In this document: one piece after another, positions 6,868-15,354 of the stretch
Position numbering within the stretch: the first letter of the stretch is position 1
Layout of the letters: every line of letters starts with the position of its first letter
From: Myxococcota bacterium
GTDB lineage: Bacteria > Myxococcota > B64-G9
DNA length: 64,000 bases
Direction: 5' to 3'
NCBI GenBank assembly: GCA_022710975.1
Contig: JAKLGA010000006.1
Span: 248,001 to 312,000, forward strand
Position numbers and translations under genes: made by a program
The notes under the pieces: generated by a model
Database searches by the model: none
Seen by the model: the letters and a program-made list of their open reading frames with translations, nothing else
Told to the model about the DNA's origin: nothing

Positions 6868-9035
6868 GGGAACACGCACACCCGGGGGTCGAGCGCGGGC
6901 GCGCAGATCATCCCGGGCGCCTCCGCGCAGTCAGCGTCCAGCGCGCAGGGCGCGCTGCAGTAGCCCGCGCCGCCCTCGGGCAGGTGGCACAAGCCGCTGG
7001 CGCAGTCGCCGTCCCCGCCCGGGCAGGCCTGGCCCAGACCGGCGTCCAGGGGCACGCAGCTCGAGACGTGGTGCCCGTCCGCCAGCAGCACGTCGGCGCA
7101 GGTGAAGTGCGCGGGGCAGTCGCCGGCCTCCAGGCACACGGCCCCGCACGCACCGCCGAGATCGCACAGGAGCGCCGCGCACTCGCCCGGCACCTGGCAG
7201 GCCGCGCCCGGCGCGCCGCCCCCCGCCCAGGCGCTCCGGCAGCGGGCCTGGAGACCCGCGCCCGAGGCGGCGGGCCAGGGCGCGCAGACCTCGCCCGCCC
7301 CGCAGTCGCCGCTCCGGCGGCAGAACGACAGGTTGCCGGGCGCGGGTCCGCACAGCGGAGCCCAGCCGCTCCCGCCCGGGAGGGCCAGCGCGGCGAGATC
7401 ACAGGCCAGCCCGGCCGGGCAGTCGGCCTGCGCCCGGCAGGACGCCGCGCACAGGCCGAGCTCCGTGCACAGGCCCGCGCCGCAGTCCCCGCCCGCCAGG
7501 CAGGGCGCGCCCGGGTCCGCCCCGCCGGCGACGGGCGTCAGGCAGGCCAGCGCCGCCGCGCCCGCGGGCAGGCCGCACACCTCCCCGGCCTGGCAATCCG
7601 CGTCGGCCTGGCAGCTCCCCGGCACCAGGGCGCGCTGGCAGCGGAACAGCTCGGGCGCCTGCGAGTCGGGCAGGCAGGCGAAGCGATCCGGGCAGTCGGC
7701 CAGGCCCGGGGTGCAGGCCGCGCTGCAGACGGGGTGCCCGCCGTGGGCAGGCGCCAGGCACAGGCCCGAGCGGCAGTCGGCCTCGCCCGCGGGGCAGGGC
7801 TCACCGACCTCCCCCAGCCCCGCGCCCCAGGCCGCGCAGCCCGGGTACCCGGCCTGGCCGCCCGCGGGCAGCGGCGCCTGCAGGGCGGCGCACGTCGTCC
7901 CGGCCGGGCAATCGAAGTCCGTGGCGCAGACCGAGGTGCACGCGCCCAGCTCGGTGCACACGCCGCTCTGACAGCGGCCGCGCCGCGCGTCGTCCGGCGC
8001 GCACGCCTCTCCGGCCGCGCCGGCGCACAGGCGCGGGGCGCCGCAGCGCGGCTGCCAGGACTGGCCGTCGGCGGCGGGCCACAGGCCGCACAGGGACCCG
8101 TAGTCGCAGTCGCGGTCGGCCGCGCAGTCGCCGGAGGGCGGGATCGCGCTGGGCGGGTGGCAGGCGAACAGGCAGGCCTCGTCCGGGGCGCACTCCGCGC
8201 CGGCCGGGCAGTCTCCGGGGCCCGCGCAGGCGCGCGAGCAGGTCCAGGCCTCGGGCGAGGTCAGCAAGCAGACGTCCTGCGCGCAGACCGGATCGCCGCC
8301 GCGGGTGCAGTCCGCCCCGTAGGCCAGCTGGTCGGGCAGGCAGACCTGCAGGCCGGTCTGGCGATCCACCAGGCAGCTCGTGCGCGCCGGGCAGTCGAGG
8401 TCGTTGAAGCACGGGTCCGTGCCGCAGCCCGGCAGGGTCGCGCAGCCCCCGCGGTCGCAGCGCGTGCAGCCGGGGCAGTCCTGGTCCCCGGCGCACAGCA
8501 GGCAGCCCGCCTGCCGCTGGCAGCGGTCGTCCAGACACAGCTCGCAGGTCGGGCAGTCCGCGTCGCCGGAGCACGCCACGCACCCGGCCACCTGGAGGCA
8601 GGCGCCCGCCTCGCAGCGGCCGCAGGCGCCGCACTCGTCGTCCAGGTCGCAGGGGACGCACCCGGGGGTGGCCCGGCAGCGGCCCTCCAGGCAGGTCATG
8701 CAGGCGCCGCAGTCCGGGTCGGCCTGGCAGGGCGGCGGCCGCTGGCCGGGGTAGCAGCGGCGGTCCGACCAGGTGGTGCAGAAGAACTCGGCCGGGCACT
8801 GCGTGTCCTCGAGGCAGCGCACCGTGCAGAAGCGCCGCTCCTGCTCGTCGGCGGCGCACAGCCCGGACAGGCAGTCCCCGCCGTCCTGGCAGGCCGGGCC
8901 CACGGCCAGGGTGCACTCCCCGTCCACGTCCAGGTAGCCCGGCTCGCAGTCGCCCTGCTGGTAGCCCTGCTCGCAGCCGCAGAGCGCCCCGCACAGCAGG
9001 CCGAGCGCGACGGCGGTGGGAAGGCGGCAGCTCAC
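6864..9035 (-). CDS. Large Cys-rich lipoprotein with 26-residue six-cysteine repeats
   Basis: 723 residues from a GTG (9035-9033) with GGAGGA six bases upstream. The signal peptide ends in a lipobox at Cys21 (LCGALCGC). The remainder is a surface-type Cys-rich array built mostly of C-x4-DC-x4-C modules. Residues 103-206 hold four tandem copies of a 26-residue unit with six cysteines each (C-x5-C-x2-C-x2-C-x4-C-x5-C). Later modules carry dozens more cysteines in pairs such as DCPAG and DCRSGLC. Such arrays are common in myxobacterial and related lipoproteins and are expected to form many disulphides outside the cytoplasm. No enzymatic domain is seen. It sits in the kinase-headed run, 15 bases after the phasin-like gene. 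Confidence 0.8.
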   Translation of the reverse strand: MSCRLPTAVALGLLCGALCGCEQGYQQGDCEPGYLDVDGECTLAVGPACQDGGDCLSGLCAADEQERRFCTVRCLEDTQCPAEFFCTTWSDRRCYPGQRPPPCQADPDCGACMTCLEGRCRATPGCVPCDLDDECGACGRCEAGACLQVAGCVACSGDADCPTCELCLDDRCQRQAGCLLCAGDQDCPGCTRCDRGGCATLPGCGTDPCFNDLDCPARTSCLVDRQTGLQVCLPDQLAYGADCTRGGDPVCAQDVCLLTSPEAWTCSRACAGPGDCPAGAECAPDEACLFACHPPSAIPPSGDCAADRDCDYGSLCGLWPAADGQSWQPRCGAPRLCAGAAGEACAPDDARRGRCQSGVCTELGACTSVCATDFDCPAGTTCAALQAPLPAGGQAGYPGCAAWGAGLGEVGEPCPAGEADCRSGLCLAPAHGGHPVCSAACTPGLADCPDRFACLPDSQAPELFRCQRALVPGSCQADADCQAGEVCGLPAGAAALACLTPVAGGADPGAPCLAGGDCGAGLCTELGLCAASCRAQADCPAGLACDLAALALPGGSGWAPLCGPAPGNLSFCRRSGDCGAGEVCAPWPAASGAGLQARCRSAWAGGGAPGAACQVPGECAALLCDLGGACGAVCLEAGDCPAHFTCADVLLADGHHVSSCVPLDAGLGQACPGGDGDCASGLCHLPEGGAGYCSAPCALDADCAEAPGMICAPALDPRVCVFP
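8418..8729 (-). repeat. Four tandem 78-bp units encoding a 26-residue six-Cys repeat
   Basis: Within the Cys-rich lipoprotein, residues 103-206 are four head-to-tail copies of 26 residues with cysteines at unit positions 1, 7, 10, 13, 18 and 24. The phase is exact across all four copies, while the residues between cysteines differ, so this is an old duplication under selection for cysteine spacing. Confidence 0.7.
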
Positions 9036-9050
9036 CCGCGGTCCTCCGAC

Positions 9051-9557
9051 CTAGCGTGCCTCGCCGCCGGGCGGCTCCTCCGCGGGCGGCTCCGGCTCGT
9101 CCGCGGGGGCCTCGCCGTCCCTGCTCCCCTTGCGGCCCTTGCGCCGCGGCTCGCTGACCACCCGGATCTTGGGGTCCAGCTCGGGCCGCAGGCGGTTCTT
9201 CTCGTCGATGAAGCGCACCTTGGTGCTGATCTCTAGCGAGATGCTGGTCAGCACCTTCTTGAGCTCCTCCGAGAGCTGGGTGGACTCCAGGAACCCGCGG
9301 ATCTCCGAGGTCACCACGCGGAAGAGATCTTCCTTGGTCTTGGCCACGTGGTTGAGCACGAACTGCGCGGTCTGCTTGGGCAGCTTGAGATCGCCCAGGA
9401 AGCCGCGCACGCCCTCCTCGGTCATGAACACCGCGCCGATGCCCGCCAGCACCGCGCGCTTGATGTAGTCGCTGATGCCCCGGCCCTTCTCGTCGCGCTC
9501 CGCGTCGGTCAAAGGCTCGGGCTCCTGGGCCCCGGGGGGATCCTTCTCGTCGCTCAC
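9051..9557 (-). CDS. Phasin-like small helical protein
   Basis: 168 residues from a GTG at 9557-9555, with AGGAGGAGGG upstream and overlapping the previous gene's stop as GTGA. Residues ~25-110 are a helical block (YIKRAVLAGIGAVFMTEEGV, FLGDLKLPKQTAQFVLNHV, KEDLFRVVTSEIRGFLES) followed by a short beta-type segment (LEISTKVRFIDEKN). The tail is Lys/Arg- then Pro/Glu-rich. The pattern resembles phasin or polyhydroxyalkanoate granule-associated proteins and a small family I associate with Myxococcota; this is from memory and unverified. It has no signal peptide. It lies between a lipoprotein and a Cys-rich lipoprotein in a kinase-headed run. Confidence 0.65.
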   Translation of the reverse strand: MSDEKDPPGAQEPEPLTDAERDEKGRGISDYIKRAVLAGIGAVFMTEEGVRGFLGDLKLPKQTAQFVLNHVAKTKEDLFRVVTSEIRGFLESTQLSEELKKVLTSISLEISTKVRFIDEKNRLRPELDPKIRVVSEPRRKGRKGSRDGEAPADEPEPPAEEPPGGEAR

Positions 9558-10267
9558 GGGTTCCCTCCTCCTTGCCCCGCCGCGGCGGGGGCGTCGAGAT
9601 CCTCCACGAACCAGCGGCCGTCCTGCCGCACCAGCACGAGCTTCCCGGCCGGCTCGAGGGCGAGGGTGAGGCGATCGCCGGTGGGGGCCGGCAGGCGGGC
9701 CACGGCCTCGCGCAGGGGCTGCACCAGGTCGCGAGAGCGCTCGAGCCTGGCGCGGCAACCCTCCATCAGCCTGTCCCGTCCCAGCCGGGCCAGGGTGGCC
9801 GGGGGAGCGGTCGTCAGCAACGCGGCGCAGTCCTGGGCCTCCAGCGCCCGGGCGAAGGCGAGCAGCGCGACCGCCGGCGAGCCCTGCGGCGCCGGGCACA
9901 GCGCGCCGCCGGCCAGGCGCAGCTCGCCGCCCTGCTCGGGCCGGATCTCGGCCTCGCCCCCGCCCGGCAGCCTCACCCGGAAGGACACCACCTCCAGGCC
10001 GCCCCTGGCGACCTGCGCGAGCAGGGCGCGGAGCTCCTGGCCGCCGGCGGCCAGGAAGGCGCTCAGCTCCGGCTCGGTGGTCGTGGCCCGGAGCGGCTCG
10101 GCCAGCAGCTGCCTGGCTCCGGCGAGGTCCCCCGCCAGGAGCTTGCCGGCGTAGGCCGGCGCGATCTCGCCCGGGTCGAGCGCCGGCGGGACGGGCCGGG
10201 CCGGCAAGCAGCAGCCCGCGAGCCAGCCGGCTGCCAGCAGCAACGTGGGGGTGGTCCGCGCGCGCAT
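9554..10267 (-). CDS. Lipoprotein of unknown function
   Basis: 237 residues from the ATG at 10267-10265, which overlaps the stop of the kinase-like gene as TGATG, so the two are translationally coupled. The signal peptide ends at Cys19 (AGWLAGCC). The mature part is Ala/Leu-rich with a helical N-terminal half (KLLAGDLAGARQLLAEPLRA). It also has a beta-type segment resembling DUF4878/SnoaL-like lipoproteins (VSFRVRLPGGGEAEI; LVLVRQDGRWFVEDLD at the C-terminus). The last motif, a strand ending in DGRW-x-V, is typical of such NTF2-like folds. No catalytic residue can be named. Confidence 0.7.
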   Translation of the reverse strand: MRARTTPTLLLAAGWLAGCCLPARPVPPALDPGEIAPAYAGKLLAGDLAGARQLLAEPLRATTTEPELSAFLAAGGQELRALLAQVARGGLEVVSFRVRLPGGGEAEIRPEQGGELRLAGGALCPAPQGSPAVALLAFARALEAQDCAALLTTAPPATLARLGRDRLMEGCRARLERSRDLVQPLREAVARLPAPTGDRLTLALEPAGKLVLVRQDGRWFVEDLDAPAAAGQGGGNP

Positions 10268-11691
10268 CAGCTCGCGGGTCCGGCGTACAGCACCAGCCGG
10301 CCCTTCTCCAGGAAGCGCTTGTCGGGGAAGGCCTTGTAGAAGTCGTCCAGCAGCGCGTCCAGATCGGCGTAGCGCTTGGACGGGTCGTCCTTGGTGGTGC
10401 GGTCGAACAGCTCGTCGATGGCCTTGGGCACCTCCGGGCGCACCTCCGAGGGCAGCGGCGAGCGCCGGCCGGGCAGCGTGCCGGTCAGCATCTCGTACAG
10501 CATGATGCCGAGCGCGTACACGTCGCTGGTCACCCCGGCGGTGGCGCTGGGCGTCATCTGCTCGGGCGCCAGGTAGCCGATCGCCCCGGTGATCACCCGC
10601 GGCACCACGCGATCGGCCTCGGTGGACAGCAGCCGGGTCATGCCGAAGTCGGTCAGGCGCGCGTTGCCCTGGGCGTCCAGCAGGACATTCTCGGGCTTCA
10701 GGTTGCCGTGCACCACCTGGCTGGCGTGCGCGTAGCGCAGCGCGTACACCATCTGCGCGAACAGGCCGCAGGCCCGGTCGAGCTCCAGCGGCTTGCCGGC
10801 CATGGCGCTGCGCAGGTTGCCGCCGGGGAGGAACTCCATGACGAAGAAGGGGTGGGCCACCTCGGTGTTCTGGTCCAGGATCTTGACCACGCTCGGGTGG
10901 CTGAGCAGCGCCATCTGCCCGACGGCCTCGCGCAGGTGGCGCACCACCTCGGAGCGCTGCAGGAAGTTGAAGTAGGTGAACAGGTCCTTGATCTCCTTGA
11001 TGGCCACGTCCATCGACAGGGAGCTGACCCGCCCGCGGTAGACCGTGCCGATGCCGCCCGAGCCCAGGGCGTCGTAGCGGGTGTACTTGGCGTCCACCTT
11101 GTTGCCGCCCGAGGCGGCCGGCATGGGCGTGCCGGCCGGCTCGGCCACGGCCGTGGTCGCCCGGGCCGTCGCGCGGGCCGGGACCGGCGGCCGCGGCGTC
11201 TCCGCCTCGGCGGCCACGGGCCGCAGCCCCTCGGCGCTGCGCGGGCGGTTCTCGACGAAACGGGGCTCGGCGGCCGCGCGAGCCGGGACCGGCGGCCGCG
11301 GCGCCTCCGCCTCGGCGGCCACGTCCGAGAGATCGAAGCCGGGCTCGTCGGGCATGGGCACCGTCTCGTCCTCTGGCGCCTCCCGGACCAGGTCGCCGAA
11401 GTGCTGGACGATCTCCTGCGCGAAGCCCTCGCCCACCCCGTTCTCCACCAGGCCGCGGCCCTCCTCGGTCATCACCAGGCTCTGGTCGGCCCGGTGGATG
11501 AGCAGGTAGTGGAAGCGCCGCAAGAACTTCACGTAGTCCGAGAAGTCGAGGATCAGCTTCTTGCCGTACAGCGTGGTCGCCTCGGGCAGTCGCACCCGCT
11601 GGCCGCCGCGCTCCTGCTCGTAAAGGAAGCTCACGATGTCGAGGACGTCCTGGGAAAGCAACTGCCTGTTGGTGGGGGTCTGTTCGGCCAT
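10267..11691 (-). CDS. Ser/Thr kinase-fold protein with HGN in place of HRD (predicted pseudokinase)
   Basis: 474 residues from the ATG at 11691-11689, with GGGAGG five bases upstream. Residues 1-110 form a helical domain resembling a winged helix; residues 110-200 are a Pro/Ala linker. The kinase domain follows at ~206-440. It has a Gly-rich loop (GSGGIGTVYRG), Lys232 in VAIK, Glu255, an intact DFG (Asp348) and an APE motif. The catalytic loop reads VVHGNLKPENVLL, so the catalytic aspartate is Asn330 while Lys332 and Asn335 are kept. ATP binding looks possible but phosphotransfer is doubtful. There is no transmembrane helix. It heads a run of six genes encoding envelope proteins, with the next start overlapping its stop. 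Confidence 0.85.
   Translation of the reverse strand: MAEQTPTNRQLLSQDVLDIVSFLYEQERGGQRVRLPEATTLYGKKLILDFSDYVKFLRRFHYLLIHRADQSLVMTEEGRGLVENGVGEGFAQEIVQHFGDLVREAPEDETVPMPDEPGFDLSDVAAEAEAPRPPVPARAAAEPRFVENRPRSAEGLRPVAAEAETPRPPVPARATARATTAVAEPAGTPMPAASGGNKVDAKYTRYDALGSGGIGTVYRGRVSSLSMDVAIKEIKDLFTYFNFLQRSEVVRHLREAVGQMALLSHPSVVKILDQNTEVAHPFFVMEFLPGGNLRSAMAGKPLELDRACGLFAQMVYALRYAHASQVVHGNLKPENVLLDAQGNARLTDFGMTRLLSTEADRVVPRVITGAIGYLAPEQMTPSATAGVTSDVYALGIMLYEMLTGTLPGRRSPLPSEVRPEVPKAIDELFDRTTKDDPSKRYADLDALLDDFYKAFPDKRFLEKGRLVLYAGPAS
11171..11218 (-). repeat. 48-bp direct repeat, copy A, in the kinase linker
   Basis: Near-identical to the copy at 11276-11323 (two mismatches). Both encode PRPPVPARA-type linker peptide between the N-terminal domain and the kinase domain, pointing to a recent internal duplication. 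Confidence 0.6.
11276..11323 (-). repeat. 48-bp direct repeat, copy B, in the kinase linker
   Basis: Second copy of the 48-base unit at 11171-11218, encoding AEAEAPRPPVPARA-type sequence. The intervening 57 bases encode the segment AEPRFVENRPRSAEGL. Confidence 0.6.
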
Positions 11692-11811
11692 CCTTGCCTC
11701 CCGAAAGTACGCAAGCCACATTCGATTTTCGTCTCGGCCAGGCTACCCAAGCCTGTGCTAAGATGCAAGCACTTGGCGTGCTCCCGGCGCGAGATCACGA
11801 GGGGTGCGAGC

Positions 11812-14800
11812 ATGACGCGGACGAGATCGGCGGGGTCGTGGCTGGGGTGGCTCGGGCTGGCGCTGGCCCTGGCCGGTTGCGCGGACAGCGCGGGCCCGGG
11901 CGGCACGCCCTGCCTGGCGGACGAGGACTGCCAGCCGGGCGAGCACTGCAGCGGGGGGTTCTGCCGTCCGGACGGGCTGCCCGACGGCGGCGACGCCGAT
12001 GGTCAGGACGGGGCTGACGGCCAGGACGGCGCGGACGCCGGCGCCTGCCAGCCCGGGGCGCGCGAGCCCTGCGGTTCGGACGTGGGCGCCTGCCAGGCCG
12101 GGGAGCGCACCTGCCAGCCCGACGGGAGCTGGTCGGGCTGTCAGGGCGAGGTCCCGCCCGCCGACGAGCTCTGCGACGGGCAGGACAACGACTGCGACGG
12201 CGCCGTGGACGACGAGCCGCTGTCGCCCGCGGGCGTGTGCCTGGACCTCGGGGTGTGCGCGGCCACGGCCCCCGCCTGCCGGGGCCGGCGCTGGGAGTGC
12301 GACTACCCACCGACCCACGAGCCGGGGCGCGAGGCGAGCTGCGATGGGCTGGACAACGACTGCGACGGCCTGCTCGACGAGGAGCTGCTGCCGCCGGCCA
12401 ACCTGTGCCCCAGCGAGGGCGTGTGCGCCCTGACGACGCCGGCCTGCCTGGGCGCGTCTGGCTGGGGCTGCGACCACCCACCGGAGTACGAGCCCGAGGA
12501 GGCGAGCTGCGACGGGCTGGACAACGACTGTGACTTCGCCGTGGACGAGGGCCTGCACGACGCACCGCCGGGCACCTGCCTGACCGCGGGGGTGTGCGCG
12601 GCGGGCTCGGCCCACTGCCTGCTCGGGGACTGGGTGTGCGACTACCCGCCGGGCTACCAGGCGGGCGGCGAGAGCGTGTGCGACCTGCAGGACAACGACT
12701 GCGACGGCCTGGTGGACGAGGAGCTGCAGGCCGTGGGGGTGTGCCTCAACCAGGGGGTGTGCCTGGGCACCGTCGGCCGCTGCGAGGGCGGCGCCTGGGT
12801 GTGCGCCTACCCGCCCGAGTACTCCGATCCGGACGCCACCTGCGACGGGGTGGACAACGACTGCGACGGCGCCCCGGACGTCGGGCTGGTGTGCGGCCCG
12901 GCCTGCTGCGACGCGGGCGAGATCTGCCACCTGGACCTGTGCCTGCCCGATCTGGGCGCCTGCGCCCTGGACGACGAGTGCCAGGCCGACTCCTACTGCG
13001 ACGGCGGGGTGTGCATCCCCTACGGCACCGGGCCGCGCGGCGACACCAACCCGGACTGCACCCGGCTGGTGGTGGCCGGGCTGTTCCAGCCGTCCCTGCA
13101 GTGCGAGTGGCTGGCGCCGCCGGCCGGGGAGTACGACGCGCACACCCAGGTGCTGGGCACGCCCGCGATCGCGGACTTCGACCTCGACGGCGATCCGGCC
13201 AGCGCCCGCCCCTCGCTCGTGTTCCTGACCTACGACGGCCTGGACGGCGACTCGGGCATCCAGACCACCCTCGACGGGGTGCTGCGCGTCGTCGACGGCG
13301 CCACCTGCCAGACCCAGTTCTCGCTGGGGCCGTACCTGAACGGCTCCAACCCACCGGCCATCGGCGATCTGGACCTCGACGGCCGGCCCGAGATCGTGGT
13401 CCACCGCAACACCGGCAGCGTGCTGGCCTACCGCTACGACGCGGCCGCCGGCGGCTGGACCGAGCTGTGGGTGGGCCACGACGCGGCCGGCACCCCGCTC
13501 ACCTACGGCACCGGCGATCCGCCCTGCCCGACCGACTGGGGCGGCCCGAGCCTGGTGGATCTCGACGACGACGCCTACCCCGAGGTGCTGTCGGGCGGCC
13601 TCGTGTACGGCCCGGACGGGCTGCTGTGGGACGGCCACCTGGGCCTGGCCAGCCTGTACCTGGTGGGCTTCCCGGTGGCGGCCGACGTGGATCGCGACGG
13701 CGCCGTGGAGCTGGTGGGCGGCAACCGCATGTGGCAGTTCGACCCGGGCACCCGCGCCTGGGTCGAGGAGTGGAGCCTGGGCGCGACCGCGCTCGGCTAC
13801 GCGGCCGTGGCGGACTTCGGCACCTTCGGCGCCGATGCGCTGCTCGACGACCGCGCCAGCCTGGACGGGGTGGCGGAGATCGCCACCATCGGCGCGGGCG
13901 TGGCCAACCTGGTCACCACCACCGGGCGGGTGATCATGAGCGTGGCCCTGCCCGGCTCGACCGGCGGCGGCCCGCCCACCGTCGGCGACTTCGACGGCGA
14001 CGGGCGGGCGGAGCTGGCCGCGGCCGGCTCGGACTCGCTGACCATCTTCGACCTCGACTGCCACGGGGCGATCGATCCGGCCTTCTGCGCGCCGGGCGGG
14101 CCGGGCCGGGCGGACTACATCCTGTGGAGCCAGCCCTCGCAGGACCACTCCTCCAACCGCACGGGCTCCTCGCTGTTCGACTTCGAGGGCGACGGCCCGG
14201 TGGAGGCGGTGTACGCCGACGAGTGCTTCGTGCGGGTCTACCGGGGCTCGGACGGCAAGGTGCTGTACTCCCAGTGGCGCTCCTCCTGCACCTGGAACGA
14301 GAACCCCATCGTGGCCGACGTGGACGGCGACTACACCGCGGAGCTGGTGGTGCCCTCGAACCGGAGCTGCGGCACCGCGCCCTCGACCATGGGCGGGCAG
14401 GCCTACCCCACCAGCCCGGCCGGCCATCCGATGGACCCCCTGTTCGCCGGGCTGCCCTGCCTGGACGGGGCCGACTGCCTGAGCGGCGCCTGCGACCAGG
14501 GCTACTGCCGCTGCGCGGACGACGCCGGCTGCGGCGGTGGCGGGTTCGTGTGCGCCCCTCCCCCGGCCGGCACGCCCGGGGCGGGCAACACCTGCCGGGC
14601 CGAGTGGCAGGGCAGCATGAGCGGGGTGCGGGTGTACCGCGACGGCCTGGACCGCTGGGTGGGCTCGCGCAGCATCTGGAACCAGCACGCCTACGCCATC
14701 GTCCACGTGGGCGAGGACGGCGTGGTGCCGCGCACCTCGGTGGCGGTCGCCAACCCCAACTGGGCCGTGCACGGGCTGAACAACTTCCGCCAGAACATCC

Positions 14801-15177
14801 AGGGCGACCTGCATCCGGACCACTCGCCCGACATGACCTCGGGGCTGGGCAGCTTCGAGCCCCAGTGCGACGCCCAGGGCGCGCTGCCGCTGCACGCGCG
14901 GGTGTGCAACCGGGGCACCAACCCGGTGGGCGCGGGCATCTCGGTGGGCTTCTTCGACGGCGACCCCGCCCAGGGCGGGCAGCTCGTGTGCGACGCCGCC
15001 ACCTCGCTGGCGCTGCAGCCGGGGGAGTGCGAGACGGTCACCTGCCTGTGGGCGGACGCGCCCATCGACACGCCCACCGATCTGACCGTGGTGGTGGACC
15101 ACGACGGCCAGCGCAGCGAGTGCCTGGAGGGCAACAACCGCGGCCTGCTGCGAGGCGCCACCTGCCCGTACCGGTGA
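11812..15177 (+). CDS. Lipoprotein with MopE-like metal-binding repeats, FG-GAP propeller and CARDB domain
   Basis: 1121 residues from the ATG at 11812, preceded by GAGGGG. The signal peptide ends at Cys23 (LALALAGC). After an Asp/Gly-rich linker come five units of the putative metal-binding motif seen in MopE-type proteins (CDGxDNDCDGxxDE, e.g. CDGQDNDCDGAVDDE), spaced ~45-50 residues and alternating with Cys-rich segments. From ~residue 440 there are seven or eight FG-GAP/VCBS-type calcium-binding strands (GDLDLDGRPEIVV, GDFDGDGRAELAA, ADVDGDYTAELVV), enough for one beta-propeller. A Cys-rich insert (CADDAGCGGGGFVC) follows. The C-terminal ~100 residues resemble a CARDB adhesion domain (ARVCNRGTNPVGAGI to CLEGNN). 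The predicted role is surface adhesion or metal/calcium binding. Confidence 0.85.
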   Translation: MTRTRSAGSWLGWLGLALALAGCADSAGPGGTPCLADEDCQPGEHCSGGFCRPDGLPDGGDADGQDGADGQDGADAGACQPGAREPCGSDVGACQAGERTCQPDGSWSGCQGEVPPADELCDGQDNDCDGAVDDEPLSPAGVCLDLGVCAATAPACRGRRWECDYPPTHEPGREASCDGLDNDCDGLLDEELLPPANLCPSEGVCALTTPACLGASGWGCDHPPEYEPEEASCDGLDNDCDFAVDEGLHDAPPGTCLTAGVCAAGSAHCLLGDWVCDYPPGYQAGGESVCDLQDNDCDGLVDEELQAVGVCLNQGVCLGTVGRCEGGAWVCAYPPEYSDPDATCDGVDNDCDGAPDVGLVCGPACCDAGEICHLDLCLPDLGACALDDECQADSYCDGGVCIPYGTGPRGDTNPDCTRLVVAGLFQPSLQCEWLAPPAGEYDAHTQVLGTPAIADFDLDGDPASARPSLVFLTYDGLDGDSGIQTTLDGVLRVVDGATCQTQFSLGPYLNGSNPPAIGDLDLDGRPEIVVHRNTGSVLAYRYDAAAGGWTELWVGHDAAGTPLTYGTGDPPCPTDWGGPSLVDLDDDAYPEVLSGGLVYGPDGLLWDGHLGLASLYLVGFPVAADVDRDGAVELVGGNRMWQFDPGTRAWVEEWSLGATALGYAAVADFGTFGADALLDDRASLDGVAEIATIGAGVANLVTTTGRVIMSVALPGSTGGGPPTVGDFDGDGRAELAAAGSDSLTIFDLDCHGAIDPAFCAPGGPGRADYILWSQPSQDHSSNRTGSSLFDFEGDGPVEAVYADECFVRVYRGSDGKVLYSQWRSSCTWNENPIVADVDGDYTAELVVPSNRSCGTAPSTMGGQAYPTSPAGHPMDPLFAGLPCLDGADCLSGACDQGYCRCADDAGCGGGGFVCAPPPAGTPGAGNTCRAEWQGSMSGVRVYRDGLDRWVGSRSIWNQHAYAIVHVGEDGVVPRTSVAVANPNWAVHGLNNFRQNIQGDLHPDHSPDMTSGLGSFEPQCDAQGALPLHARVCNRGTNPVGAGISVGFFDGDPAQGGQLVCDAATSLALQPGECETVTCLWADAPIDTPTDLTVVVDHDGQRSECLEGNNRGLLRGATCPYR

Positions 15178-15213
15178 GGGGGCGTGAAATCCGGCCACGG
15201 CGTCGCGGCGGAT

Positions 15214-15227
15214 GCACGTCGACGTGC
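15214..15227. promoter_or_regulatory. 14-bp perfect palindrome in the intergenic region
   Basis: GCACGTCGACGTGC is a perfect 14-base palindrome in the 177-base gap between two plus-strand genes, 128 bases before the next ATG. It could be an operator for the barrel/lipoprotein/radical SAM operon. No clear -35/-10 pair could be tied to it, and the assignment is speculative. I see nothing else definite in this gap. Confidence 0.3.
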
Positions 15228-15354
15228 CGCGGACAAGGGGACGGGTGGACGGTTCAGGTGCTTGCGAAACCAGCGGATGGGCGGTCCCCGGGCGCGTGGC
15301 GCTCTCCTTGCATGCTGCTGCGGCGCGAATCCACCCGCCGCGGGAGGTGACGAC

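Noticed and set aside
10708-11811. Long N-terminal extension of the MopE/FG-GAP lipoprotein
   Set aside because: The extension is antisense to the kinase-fold gene; the signal peptide and lipobox begin at 11812.
11776-12900. CRISPR-like regular repeats
   Set aside because: The repeats encode the CDGxDNDCDG motif in frame with variable sequence; they are protein repeats, not a CRISPR array.
15184-15354. Possible small precursor peptide for the radical SAM enzyme
   Set aside because: The only frame is an upstream extension of the barrel gene without a signal, leader or core-like sequence, and a strong Shine-Dalgarno marks 15355 as the start.
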